A stretch of DNA of 64,000 bases from Lacinutrix mariniflava (GTDB taxonomy: Bacteria > Bacteroidota > Bacteroidia > Flavobacteriales > Flavobacteriaceae), in NCBI RefSeq assembly GCF_001418015.1, contig NZ_LIQG01000030.1, positions 1 to 64,000 on the forward strand, read 5' to 3'. A model generated the notes under the pieces. It ran no database searches. It saw nothing but the letters and a program-made list of their open reading frames with translations, and was not told where the DNA came from. This document shows, piece by piece, positions 1 to 8,018 of this stretch; the first letter of the stretch is position 1; each line of letters opens with the position of its first letter. Made by a program: the position numbers and the translations under genes.

Positions 1-38
1 TCTTGAGGCTTTTTTATAGTTTAGATTCTGCGTTACAA

Positions 39-485
39 TTATGCAACAACATCTTTCTTTTTAATTTTTCTGTAAGTAAACGAGTTAAAAATACTACGTT
101 TAGCAAAACGTGTTTGCTTATCACTTTGAGAAAATTTAATGTATAATGCTTTATTAACACCAAAGTATTCATAAGTATTACCATCTAAAAAAGTAACTTC
201 TAAAAGTAAACCTTTATGTTTCCAATCCATAATAGGAGAGGTAATAGTGGTATTATATTCTTCTGCATTAGCAGCATGAGTTTCTGGAGCAATACTAACT
301 AAAAAATGGTAAGCATCAATAACTTTACGTCCCATTTCTTCAGCCTCAACAGCCTTTTCATCTTCATCTTGAAACTTATCTGGATGCCATTCCTTTACTA
401 GGTTTCTGTACTTCTTTTTAAGCTCTCCTAATGTTGGTTTTGCTTCAACTTGAAATAATTTTCTGTACTCGTTAATACGCTTCAT
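39..485 (-). CDS. J-domain protein with C-terminal KTSC domain
   Basis: A 148-residue cytoplasmic protein. The N-terminal half (about residues 4-65) is a J domain with the HPD motif at residues 34-36, the element by which DnaJ-type proteins stimulate Hsp70 ATPase. The C-terminal half (about 85-142) matches the KTSC domain: a strand pair with YEYFGV, then FAKRSIFNSFTYRKI. KTSC is named after the lysyl-tRNA-synthetase C-terminal region and may bind nucleic acid, so this could be a co-chaperone directed to an RNA or ribosome client. That role is inference. There is no signal peptide. It is transcribed alone, and the region upstream leads into the palindromic accessory patch. Confidence 0.8.
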   Translation of the reverse strand: MKRINEYRKLFQVEAKPTLGELKKKYRNLVKEWHPDKFQDEDEKAVEAEEMGRKVIDAYHFLVSIAPETHAANAEEYNTTITSPIMDWKHKGLLLEVTFLDGNTYEYFGVNKALYIKFSQSDKQTRFAKRSIFNSFTYRKIKKKDVVA

Positions 486-574
486 AATAAATGCTATTTT
501 TAATAGTGCGCGAAAGTACTCATTTGTTTTGGATTTAGAGGTTTAAATATTTAAGAAGTTTATTTTTAGGTGGT

Positions 575-719
575 TTCGAATTTAAACTACCGTGATTGTG
601 TATGGTTAGTTGCGTGGTTAAGCAACTAATTTAGCAAATAAATCACAGATAGAATATTCCGCAGGAATGTTCGTAAGTCGGCAGTGACCAAGCAATTAAT
701 TATACACGGTGTTATGTGC
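575..719 (-). repeat. Palindromic end site of cassette-like unit 1 (low-coordinate end)
   Basis: An imperfect palindrome of about 145 bp. It starts with the 18-mer TTCGAATTTAAACTACCG (575-592), has a hairpin ATTCCGCAGGAAT at 656-668, and closes with the inner 9-mer GTTATGTGC (711-719). Arms such as CCGTG/GTGTAT near 590-603 pair with ATACACGG near 702-709. The 18-mer recurs as an exact reverse complement at 2190-2207. The site lies 10 bp beyond the stop codon of the 162-aa gene. It resembles an integron attC site in size and folding, but it carries no integron consensus I can recognise. Confidence 0.7.
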
Positions 720-729
720 TGTTTTTAAT

Positions 730-1218
730 TCAATTGTTTAGTGCATTCTTTAATTTTAAATATTCATTTTTTAATTTTGTATGCTCTTTATAAAATTGAT
801 CAATAACTGGGTTTGTTATTTCTGAAAAAGATAATTCATTCGGGAATGCATATTCTTTAGAATCATACGAGTTCAATTCGAAATATCTATTTTTTTTAGA
901 AAAAGTTCCGAAAATCTCTAGTGATAAATCAATATGAATATTGTCTTTTTTTACCCACATATGTTCGAAACATAATAATTCAGGTGTAATTACAATGCCT
1001 TCTATAACCAAACTATTACCACGTAAAAATCTCGCCACGGATTGAGAGTTAGTCCTACATTCATTAGGTAATAATCCGCCTTTTTTATACATATCAATCT
1101 TTTCATTAGTGAATTCTGAAAATTCTGAATAAGATGATATTTTTATTTCTAAACCTTTTGATTTTTTGATTAATTCCTCTGTTTTCTTCATTTTATTTAA
1201 GAATAATTTTTCACTCAA
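730..1218 (-). CDS. Hypothetical protein with possible papain/transglutaminase-like triad
   Basis: A 162-residue protein I do not recognise by name. It has no signal peptide or membrane segment, and its C-terminus (about 135-160) is Lys/Glu-rich and probably helical. The central block has the order seen in small papain- or transglutaminase-fold proteins: Cys54 in NECRTNS at the start of a helix, then a strand IEGIVI, then His86 in FEHMWV, then Asp97 in HIDLSL. A Cys-His-Asp triad is therefore plausible, which would make it a peptidase, amidase or transferase; this is inference. It lies between two palindromic sites, next to a TIR gene, so it looks like the payload of a mobile gene unit. Confidence 0.6.
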   Translation of the reverse strand: MSEKLFLNKMKKTEELIKKSKGLEIKISSYSEFSEFTNEKIDMYKKGGLLPNECRTNSQSVARFLRGNSLVIEGIVITPELLCFEHMWVKKDNIHIDLSLEIFGTFSKKNRYFELNSYDSKEYAFPNELSFSEITNPVIDQFYKEHTKLKNEYLKLKNALNN

Positions 1219-1219
1219 T

Positions 1220-1287
1220 ATTCAGAATTTGAGTTTGTATGGAATAGTACATAAAAACCGCAATTATTTTTATACAGTGTTATGTGC
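1220..1287 (-). repeat. Internal palindromic site between two cassette genes
   Basis: This site lies between the TIR gene and the 162-aa gene. The 20-mer AACCGCAATTATTTTTATAC (1256-1275) is identical to 17485-17504 in the distant second unit, and it is followed by the inner 9-mer GTTATGTGC (1279-1287), the same as at 711-719. The outer part (from about 1220) is a degraded form of the TTCGAATTTAA motif. It sits 15 bp beyond the TIR gene stop. The large hairpin present at the other sites is missing, so this copy looks truncated. Confidence 0.6.
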
Positions 1288-1302
1288 AGTTATTTTCCGT
1301 TT

Positions 1303-2001
1303 CTAATTGTATTTTTCTACGGTTTCAGGTGTTACTAATTCAGCCAATTTAGAAGCAATTTCTTCCATTGAATCTTCTATTGTACTTAAGCCACTTCGAG
1401 AACCAAGTAATGGACTTGCATCTCTTAAATCATCATAAGTAGTATCGTGAACAATAGGCACAAGCATATCACGAGCTAAAAGAGCGGAAAGTTCTTTATC
1501 GGCAATTCCTGCTCCTGCGATACGTTTAAGAAACAAAGGTGTGACTAAAACTATTCCAACCCGAGATTTAATTAATCCTTTATCAATTTCACGCATTAGT
1601 GGTGCACCTAACGCAACGTCTTTTTCACTAAACCAAACAGATACACCTTTAGATTCCAATATGTCGTGTAATTCTTTAGCTACACCTTTTCTGTCGTCCC
1701 AAGCGTGACAAAGAAAAATATCACGTAAATCTGGTTTTTCTAAACGTTCCTCAACATTTTTTCTAACTGGTGTTAGTGTTCGAATTTCTGCTGGTGTATA
1801 TAAAACCGTTGAACCTGATGAAGACCAACTTGCTTTTCTTTTTCCACTACTACTGCTCCGACTTCCAGAACTGTAAGATGGTGAAGAATAAGATTGAGAA
1901 TAATTATATCCATAACTGCGACTTCTACCACCACATGCAGGACAATTTGCTCTTGCACTTGAAGAACGATGACCATTTACTGGTGCTGTACATCTTGCCA
2001 T
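1303..2001 (-). CDS. TIR-domain protein with Cys motif and Ser-rich linker
   Basis: A 232-residue protein. Residues 4-23 carry one Cys followed by CPAC (a possible metal-binding knuckle), then a Ser/Tyr-rich low-complexity stretch (about 26-63). A TIR domain covers about 92-225, starting DIFLCHAWDD with the box-1-like strand and helix. Glu170 in ADKELSAL aligns with the catalytic Glu of SARM1-type NAD-hydrolysing TIRs, so an NADase or signal-making effector is plausible. Bacterial TIR proteins often act in anti-phage abortive infection; here that is inference, because no partner sensor gene is adjacent. The gene lies inside a palindrome-bounded unit with the 162-aa gene, and the upstream site is 139 bp from the start codon. 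Confidence 0.85.
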   Translation of the reverse strand: MARCTAPVNGHRSSSARANCPACGGRSRSYGYNYSQSYSSPSYSSGSRSSSSGKRKASWSSSGSTVLYTPAEIRTLTPVRKNVEERLEKPDLRDIFLCHAWDDRKGVAKELHDILESKGVSVWFSEKDVALGAPLMREIDKGLIKSRVGIVLVTPLFLKRIAGAGIADKELSALLARDMLVPIVHDTTYDDLRDASPLLGSRSGLSTIEDSMEEIASKLAELVTPETVEKYN

Positions 2002-2140
2002 AATTTATATATTTTTAATTTTAATTTTCAATTTACTTAATTAAAACTCTATTGGACAACTAACTTATTCATTGTTATTAACATCAAAATCAATGATTTA
2101 AATTGTTGCGCAATCTTCATAAGGTATGAGTGAGCAAATT

Positions 2141-2245
2141 GCACATAATGTAACTCGAATATAATTCCGTTTCAATGAATTATATTCAACGGTAGTTTAA
2201 ATTCGAAGTTCGACTATTTTTTTTACAAAGTCAAGTTTTCATAAA
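2141..2245 (-). repeat. Palindromic end site of cassette-like unit 1 (high-coordinate end)
   Basis: The inner 9-mer GCACATAAT (2141-2149) is the reverse complement, with one mismatch, of GTTATGTGC at 711-719. A palindrome GAATATAATTC...GAATTATATTC follows at about 2156-2187. The outer 18-mer at 2190-2207 is the exact reverse complement of 575-592. Outside it, a further stretch (to about 2245) is shared with the equivalent end of unit 2 at 18299-18325. Confidence 0.7.
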
Positions 2246-2398
2246 AACAAAGTATGTCTTTTTTCTAGCTATTTAATGCAACTAAAAACAACTATTCACA
2301 TCAAATTTATATTGAGTTATAAAATATTTTTAATGCTCGAAATATTATACTAATTACGTTAGACAGGTGTTTTTAGATTCTGTTTGTTTTTTAATAGA

Positions 2399-2997
2399 CT
2401 ATAAATTCTGGGAAGATTTCAGTTTAAGTGCTTCCCATTCTTCTTTTATAATACTATAATAAACATCAAATCTACTTTCTCCGCTTGGAGCGACATTATT
2501 ATTATTATTATTATTATTTCTAAAAAGGCCCTCTCTGTGTGCACCGATTTTTTCTAGTGATTTTTGAGATCATAAGTTTTCATTATCGGTACTAAACTGT
2601 ATTCTTTTAAATCCAATAGTTTCAAAACCAAAGTTCAATAATTTGTACTTACAAGCTTTATTTAATCCTGTACCTTGAAATTCTGTTCCGTACCAAGTCC
2701 AGCCAATTTCACATTTTTTATTTGCGGTATTAACATTTGCTATTCTTGTACAACCCGCAACTTTATTGGTGTCTTAGTCGATAATTAAAAAAGGATAACA
2801 AAGGCGGTTGTTTTTATCTTTAATCGTTTTTGCGATATAGTTTTTTAAACCTTGTTCGTTATTTACCTTCATTCCCATAAACTTCCAAATTTCTTTGTCG
2901 AAGATTATTTCTTTAAGCTCTTACATTCTCAAAAGGGAGAAGTAAAACTCTGTCGTTTTCTAGTTGGAAGTTTGATTTTAGAATTTTTATTTTCGTT
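2399..2997 (-). pseudogene. Broken GNAT (RimJ/RimL-type) N-acetyltransferase
   Basis: Translating the minus strand gives a recognisable GNAT acetyltransferase: LENDRVLLLPFEN, then EIIFDKEIWKFM, then AGCTRIANVN, then EIGWTWYGTEFQGTGLNKACKYKLLNFGFE, a typical RimJ/RimL acetyl-CoA-binding core, then SLEKIGAHREG. It is broken by one frameshift after LPFENVR (near 2930), an in-frame TAA (near 2777) and an in-frame TGA (near 2570). A run of eight ATT triplets at 2495-2518 encodes an Asn tract and may have arisen by slippage. No start codon survives in frame. A palindromic site precedes its 5' end, so it may be a decayed third cassette. Confidence 0.8.
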
Positions 2998-3007
2998 TTT
3001 TATGCTT

Positions 3008-3110
3008 GTTGCCAATGTAACAGTAATAGGTAATCGTTTAGATTATTTGCTACACTAATTGGTGGAAACTCAAATTTCGACAAATTTTAATTATAAAGTC
3101 AGTTTTACTA
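3008..3110 (-). repeat. Third, diverged palindromic site upstream of the GNAT pseudogene
   Basis: The core GTTGCCAAT (3008-3016) differs by one base from GTTGCCAAC at 18232-18240. It is followed by an imperfect palindrome (about 3017-3052) in which GTAACAGTAATAGGTAATC pairs with GATTATTTGCTAC, leaving some bases unpaired. Farther out come a TCGAAATTTGAG-like motif and a GACTTTATAAT stretch that echo the outer parts of the other high-coordinate ends. The rest of this 270-bp gap, up to the next gene, shows no coding sequence I can support. Confidence 0.45.
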
Positions 3111-3264
3111 AAGATAATAGTACACTTATTTTAGATTTACACATGGTTCAAAAAAATAGAAGACGATAGTGTTAGCATTTAGCTGAAATATTATTTATAG
3201 ATATAAAATAGGCTTTTAATTGTAGGATTAAGGTTCCGTTTGGGACAAAAAGAAGTATGAAAAA

Positions 3265-4380
3265 TTAAAATTTCTTCTTTTTTAAGCGCTTAGGTTTTTT
3301 AGTTTTATCGACTATTATTTCAAAATCGATAACTCCTAAAACCAGTTCTTCCTCGGTGATAACTTCTATTTTCCAAAGGCCTTCTTTCACATTATTTTTG
3401 TAGGTGTAACCGCGAAAACCATTATCTCTTCCACCATTAATATCGTATCCTATATCATCAACAATGTCCCAGTTTTTGGTGGTTTCATTATACCATTTCC
3501 ATCTGTGTAGAATACTCTTTTTTAAATCGGTTGGAGCAAATATAGAGGTGAAGGCAAATACTTTTTCGTTTGGTTTATGTATGTAAGTCACACTATGTTT
3601 TCTCCAAAATTTATACCACTCGGCCGCTTCGTAAGTTACAATGTATTTATTGTCTTTTTTTACTAAACTATGTGCAACAACACCTTCTGCCATGGCAAGT
3701 GGAACAGGAGGAATGAGATTTAAGAAATAGAATGAATTAATAACAGCATATATGGATAAAATTAAAACTAATAGTTTTCCATACATGATTTCGTATCGCG
3801 TACTTGGGCTCACGCGATAGATAAAAGTGATAAATACTATGGTAATACTTAAACTTATTAAACCAGAAATTATAAAAATGTAAGTATTCATATCTTTGAT
3901 AAAGACGGGAATAATAAATGTAAAAAAGGTAAAGCTTATAAAAAAGTAGACACTAAACTGTAAGTATTTATTTGCTATTCGCTTTTTAAGAAACTCATTC
4001 GCGAACAGTAACATTAAGAGTAAAATAAAAAAAGAAGCAGTTTTAGAAGCAGAGACACTTCTAAAATAATAGATAACATAAGCACTAGATAAACCTCCAA
4101 AGAAAAACTGAATAGCTAATGGAAGTAGGTCTTGGTAACGTTCTAACCAGGTGTTTTTCCATTTATCATCGTCTACTAGATTATATAGATAAATTACAAT
4201 AGTCAACGAAGTCATATGAACACACAATATAACGGTGTCGTATAAACGGTCTATGCGGCCTAAGGTTAGCGTATCAAAAATAAAACCTCCAATGAAAAAA
4301 AATACTGGGGCATATTTTTTATGATCATTAAGAAATTTCCTGAATTTACTTCTTTTAAATCTTTCTAGTGTTCTATTCAT
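3265..4380 (-). CDS. DUF2914 integral membrane protein
   Basis: A 371-residue inner-membrane protein. The first about 240 residues form some ten hydrophobic segments separated by short loops (for example near 24-41, 49-66, 88-105, 113-129). The C-terminal about 110 residues form a soluble domain, with paired Trp residues and GLWKIEVITEEELVLGVIDF, that fits the DUF2914 family; its function is unknown. The final residues are a basic tail (KKPKRLKKKKF). The protein starts with a basic stretch and has no cleavable signal peptide. It is divergently transcribed from the ABC-F gene across a 178-bp gap. Confidence 0.8.
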   Translation of the reverse strand: MNRTLERFKRSKFRKFLNDHKKYAPVFFFIGGFIFDTLTLGRIDRLYDTVILCVHMTSLTIVIYLYNLVDDDKWKNTWLERYQDLLPLAIQFFFGGLSSAYVIYYFRSVSASKTASFFILLLMLLFANEFLKKRIANKYLQFSVYFFISFTFFTFIIPVFIKDMNTYIFIISGLISLSITIVFITFIYRVSPSTRYEIMYGKLLVLILSIYAVINSFYFLNLIPPVPLAMAEGVVAHSLVKKDNKYIVTYEAAEWYKFWRKHSVTYIHKPNEKVFAFTSIFAPTDLKKSILHRWKWYNETTKNWDIVDDIGYDINGGRDNGFRGYTYKNNVKEGLWKIEVITEEELVLGVIDFEIIVDKTKKPKRLKKKKF

Positions 4381-4526
4381 AATAGCGATTAAGAAAAGTG
4401 TAAATATAGAATAATAAATAAAATGAAAATATTTTGTTACTGTTGTATCATTTGTAATACGTTTCGAATAAAGTTAAAAGAGTATAATTCGAAGTATTTA
4501 TGTAGAAATTAATGAAAGAGAATACT

Positions 4527-4534
4527 TAATTTTG
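4527..4534 (+). promoter_or_regulatory. Candidate Bacteroidota -7 element upstream of the ABC-F gene
   Basis: TAATTTTG matches the Bacteroidota -7 consensus TAnnTTTG and ends 24 bp before the start codon. I see no good TTG at the expected -33 distance, so this is tentative. Confidence 0.4.
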
Positions 4535-4558
4535 CATTAGTAAAATTTAATTAATAAT

Positions 4559-6190
4559 ATGATTACAGTAGATAATTTAGCAGTAGAATTTAGTGGTACA
4601 ACCTTATTTAGTGATGTAAATTTTGTTATAAATGCGAACGATAAGATTGCACTTATGGGAAAAAATGGAGCAGGAAAATCTACTATGATGAAAATTGTAG
4701 CAGGTGCTCAAAGCCCAACTAGAGGAAAAATAAGTCATCCAAAAGATACTGTAATCGCATATCTTCCGCAGCATTTACTTACGCAAGATAATTGTACTGT
4801 TTTTGAAGAAGCCTCCAAAGCATTCGCTCACGTTTTTAAAATGAAAAGCGAAATGGACGAGCTTAATAAAGCGTTAGAAACCCGTACAGATTATGAGAGT
4901 GACGCATACATGTCTATTATAGAGAAAGTAAGTGAATTAGGCGAGCAATTCTACGCGTTAGAAGATGTTAATTATGATGCTGAGGTTGAAAAAGCCTTAA
5001 AAGGACTAGGTTTTAAACAAGAGGATTTTACGCGATTAACCAATGAGTTTTCTGGAGGTTGGAGAATGAGAATTGAATTGGCAAAAATACTGCTTCAAAA
5101 ACCAGATTTAATATTACTGGATGAGCCTACAAACCACATCGATATAGAATCTGTAATTTGGTTAGAAGATTTCTTAGTTAATAAAGCCAATGCAGTCATG
5201 GTTATTTCTCACGATCGCGCTTTTATTGATAATATTACAAATAGAACCATAGAAGTTACTATGGGACGCATTTACGATTATAAGGCTAACTATTCGCATT
5301 ACTTGCAATTACGAGAGGAGCGAAGAGTACACCAAGTAAAAGCATACCAAGAACAGCAAAAGTTTATTGCCGATAATCAACAATTTATAGACCGTTTTAA
5401 GGGTACGTATTCTAAAACAAACCAAGTAACGTCTCGAGAGCGTATGCTAGAGAAATTACAAATTATAGAGATTGATGAGGTTGATAATGCAGCCTTAAAA
5501 TTAAAGTTCCCATCTGCACAGCGTTCGGGAGATTATCCTGTAATGGTAGAAGATTTAACTAAAAGTTATGGTGACCTTACCGTCTTTAAAAACGCAAGTT
5601 TTTCTATTGCTAGAGGAGAGAAAGTAAGTTTTGTTGGTAGAAATGGTGAAGGAAAATCTACAATGATTAAATCTATTTTAGGCGAAATAGACGTAGAAGG
5701 AAAGTGTAGTTTAGGTCATAATGTGCATGTTGGGTATTTTGCACAAAATCAAGCTGCTTTATTAGATACTGAACTAACCGTTTTTCAAACTGTAGATTTA
5801 GTAGCAAAAGGAGATGTAAGAACACAAATAAAAAATATTTTAGGTCGTTTTATGTTTAAAGGCGACGATATAGAAAAGAAAGTAAGTGTATTATCTGGTG
5901 GAGAAAAAACCAGATTAGCAATGGTTAAATTATTACTAGAACCTGTAAACTTGCTTATTCTCGATGAGCCTACAAACCACTTAGATTTAAAATCTAAAGA
6001 TGTTTTAAAAGAAGCGCTTCAGAGTTTTGATGGCACATTAGTACTAGTATCTCACGATCGTGATTTCTTACAAGGCTTGTCTCAAAAAGTATTCGAATTT
6101 AAAGATCAACGTGTTATCGAGCATTTTGAAACTATTGATGCTTTTTTAGAAAGAAACAGAATTAAGAGTATTAAAGAAATGAATCTATAG
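4559..6190 (+). CDS. ABC-F family ATPase (YbiT-like)
   Basis: A 543-residue soluble protein with two ABC ATPase domains and no membrane segment, as in ABC-F translation factors. The first domain has the P-loop GKNGAGKST (34-42), FSGGW signature and LLDEPTNHID. The second has GRNGEGKST, LSGGEKT and LDEPTNHLD. The linker between them (about 235-300), rich in charged residues and ending FKGTYSKTNQVTSRERMLEKL, is the tRNA-interacting arm typical of this family. ABC-F proteins bind the ribosomal E site and rescue stalled or antibiotic-bound ribosomes; the exact subfamily here is uncertain, with YbiT closest by layout. It is monocistronic and convergent with the DUF4421 gene, 3 bp away. Confidence 0.92.
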   Translation: MITVDNLAVEFSGTTLFSDVNFVINANDKIALMGKNGAGKSTMMKIVAGAQSPTRGKISHPKDTVIAYLPQHLLTQDNCTVFEEASKAFAHVFKMKSEMDELNKALETRTDYESDAYMSIIEKVSELGEQFYALEDVNYDAEVEKALKGLGFKQEDFTRLTNEFSGGWRMRIELAKILLQKPDLILLDEPTNHIDIESVIWLEDFLVNKANAVMVISHDRAFIDNITNRTIEVTMGRIYDYKANYSHYLQLREERRVHQVKAYQEQQKFIADNQQFIDRFKGTYSKTNQVTSRERMLEKLQIIEIDEVDNAALKLKFPSAQRSGDYPVMVEDLTKSYGDLTVFKNASFSIARGEKVSFVGRNGEGKSTMIKSILGEIDVEGKCSLGHNVHVGYFAQNQAALLDTELTVFQTVDLVAKGDVRTQIKNILGRFMFKGDDIEKKVSVLSGGEKTRLAMVKLLLEPVNLLILDEPTNHLDLKSKDVLKEALQSFDGTLVLVSHDRDFLQGLSQKVFEFKDQRVIEHFETIDAFLERNRIKSIKEMNL

Positions 6191-6193
6191 ATT

Positions 6194-7153
6194 TTATTTG
6201 TTTTTTACTTTCTCTTTAATCCAATCTGCTCTTTTTTTAAATGAAGAAGGTGCGTTAAAACGATAGCCAAAATAAAGCTTAGCATAACTTCTATCGCTAA
6301 TAATATTGGTTTTTGCTTTGGCATTAGATGCTTTAGAATCAAAATTAAAATTAGCGCCTGCAACAAAATCTGGAGAGGTGTAACCAAAGTATAAACCTAG
6401 GTTTAAAGAGGTGGTAAGTAAAGTATTTTGCTCACTTATATCATTTAAAGCGTAGTTCGTAAAACGAACGCCAATTGCAGGAGAAATAGAAGGCGTAACA
6501 AACCAATTCTTTTCTAAAACCCAAGTATAGTAATAATCCGAAGCTATAGAAATATTATAAAAGTTTTGAACTTCTTTTGCATTTTCTACATAATCGGAAA
6601 TACGTTGGTAACCATAACGCAAGCTTGGTATTAAGCTACCCGCACTTTTGCGTTGCCATTCGGTGTTATATAACACATGTTTTAGTGAGAAATTAGGGTT
6701 CATAACGTAAGAGGTTGCTCCATTCCAACTTATAGTTTTAAAATTAGGAAACTCTTCTTGAATACCTTCTAATATTTCTCCATCTCTGTAAAAACCACGA
6801 ACGCGCCTGTATTGAATATTTTGAATCCATTGTTTTATAAATAAACGGACTTTAATATCTTGAAAAGACGTTTTATACGGTAAATTTCTAGCTTTAGGAG
6901 AAAAACCAATGCTCAGGCCTAAAAATTCATAATTAGCAGATAAGGTAAATTTAAAATTGTTATTGGCTGTTAAACTAAAGTTCTCTGTATCGGTTTTCTG
7001 TATAGAATACGATTCGGCCTGTGTGTTTACATTCGCTTTCAGCATTATTTTATGCTTAAAAGAGGTAATGTAAATAGAGTCGTTTAAATCTGTTTCTTGA
7101 CTATGACTAAAAACAGTAAAACATATTAAATATATGAGTAATCTATATTTCAT
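6194..7153 (-). CDS. DUF4421 outer-membrane-type protein
   Basis: About 319 residues from the preferred start. An upstream Met would add 18 residues but would lie inside the sirtuin gene; the start at 7153 gives a proper signal peptide (MKYRLLIYLICFTVFSHSQ) and follows the sirtuin stop by 1 bp. The mature part has alternating aromatic/polar strands such as LYFGYTSPDFVAGANFNF and AKLYFGYRFN, consistent with a small beta barrel in the outer membrane. It fits the DUF4421 family, common in Bacteroidota and of unknown function. It is probably co-transcribed with the sirtuin. Confidence 0.75.
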   Translation of the reverse strand: MKYRLLIYLICFTVFSHSQETDLNDSIYITSFKHKIMLKANVNTQAESYSIQKTDTENFSLTANNNFKFTLSANYEFLGLSIGFSPKARNLPYKTSFQDIKVRLFIKQWIQNIQYRRVRGFYRDGEILEGIQEEFPNFKTISWNGATSYVMNPNFSLKHVLYNTEWQRKSAGSLIPSLRYGYQRISDYVENAKEVQNFYNISIASDYYYTWVLEKNWFVTPSISPAIGVRFTNYALNDISEQNTLLTTSLNLGLYFGYTSPDFVAGANFNFDSKASNAKAKTNIISDRSYAKLYFGYRFNAPSSFKKRADWIKEKVKNK

Positions 7154-7154
7154 T

Positions 7155-7829
7155 TTATTGCAGTAGGTTAATAAATTTTTTAACGCCTTTGGTTGCAGTG
7201 TCTGCAATAACAGTTAAATGCTTAGAATCACCAATTGAAGGATTAGGATCTATAAAATAAGTTGGTGTGTTTTCTGGAACATAATGCATTAAACTAGCAG
7301 CAGGATACACTTGCATCGAGGTGCCTATAATTAGCAATACATCAGCTGTGTTACAAATTTCTACAGCTTTATCAATCATTGGTACAGCTTCACCAAACCA
7401 TACAATATGTGGTCGTAATTGGTGTCCGCTTTCATCTAAATCACCAAGATTTAAATCTGTTGTCCATGGTTTTACTTGTGCTTCATCTTTAGTAGAACGT
7501 ACTTTTAGTAATTCGCCATGTAAATGTAAAACGTTGCTACTTCCTGCACGTTCGTGTAAATCGTCTACATTTTGTGTGATGATAGTTACTTTATAATCAT
7601 TTTCTAAAATAGCTAAATCAAAATGTGCTTGATTTGGGATTACCGTTAGTAGTTGTTTTCTACGTTGGTTATAAAAATCGAAAACCAACTCAGGATTTGC
7701 TTCAAAACCTTGAGGAGAAGCAACGTCCATAACGTTATGTCCTTCCCAGAGTCCATTAGCGTCTCGAAATGTTTTTAAACCGCTTTCGGCACTCATTCCA
7801 GCTCCAGTAAGTACAACAATGTGTTTCAT
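7155..7829 (-). CDS. cobB: NAD-dependent protein deacylase (sirtuin, CobB-like)
   Basis: A 224-residue sirtuin that removes acyl groups from lysines using NAD. Visible elements are GAGMSAESG (9-17), TQNVD (85-89) and the catalytic His104 in HLHGEL, and a NAD-site IGTSMQVYPAASL near 169-181. Tyr53 and Arg56 (FYNQRR) form the YxxR motif of class III sirtuins that accept succinyl or malonyl lysine. It is odd in lacking the usual zinc-binding CxxC pairs: the segment from HGELLKVRSTKDE to GHQLRPHIVWFG has no Cys, which shortens the protein. It is followed 1 bp later by the DUF4421 gene, suggesting one transcript. Confidence 0.93.
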   Translation of the reverse strand: MKHIVVLTGAGMSAESGLKTFRDANGLWEGHNVMDVASPQGFEANPELVFDFYNQRRKQLLTVIPNQAHFDLAILENDYKVTIITQNVDDLHERAGSSNVLHLHGELLKVRSTKDEAQVKPWTTDLNLGDLDESGHQLRPHIVWFGEAVPMIDKAVEICNTADVLLIIGTSMQVYPAASLMHYVPENTPTYFIDPNPSIGDSKHLTVIADTATKGVKKFINLLQ

Positions 7830-7952
7830 TCAGGTCGTTTTATTTTTTTTTAAGGACCGATAGTGTTGTCTAATCACCATAGGTTAGTCTTAAAATTAGA
7901 AAAGGTTAGTTTTAATATTTAGATGATAAAGTTAGTATTATTTCTTTTATGG

Positions 7953-7983
7953 TTGGCAGACTTGCGATTAATCTGTAATTTTG
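7953..7983 (+). promoter_or_regulatory. Bacteroidota sigma promoter for the CHRD lipoprotein
   Basis: TTG at 7953-7955, a 20-bp spacer, then TAATTTTG at 7976-7983, which fits the Bacteroidota -33/-7 pattern. It lies 35 bp before the start codon. Confidence 0.6.
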
Positions 7984-8018
7984 TTAAGCTATTATACACT
8001 ATTTAAACCTAAACAAAT

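Noticed and set aside
575-719. Standard integron attC site
   Set aside because: The size and folding are similar, but I could not match the integron core consensus, the sites bound each unit in inverted orientation, and no integrase gene is present. Kept as attC-like only.
2852-3058. Plus-strand 68-codon frame
   Set aside because: It is antisense to the GNAT remnant and the palindromic site, with no family resemblance.
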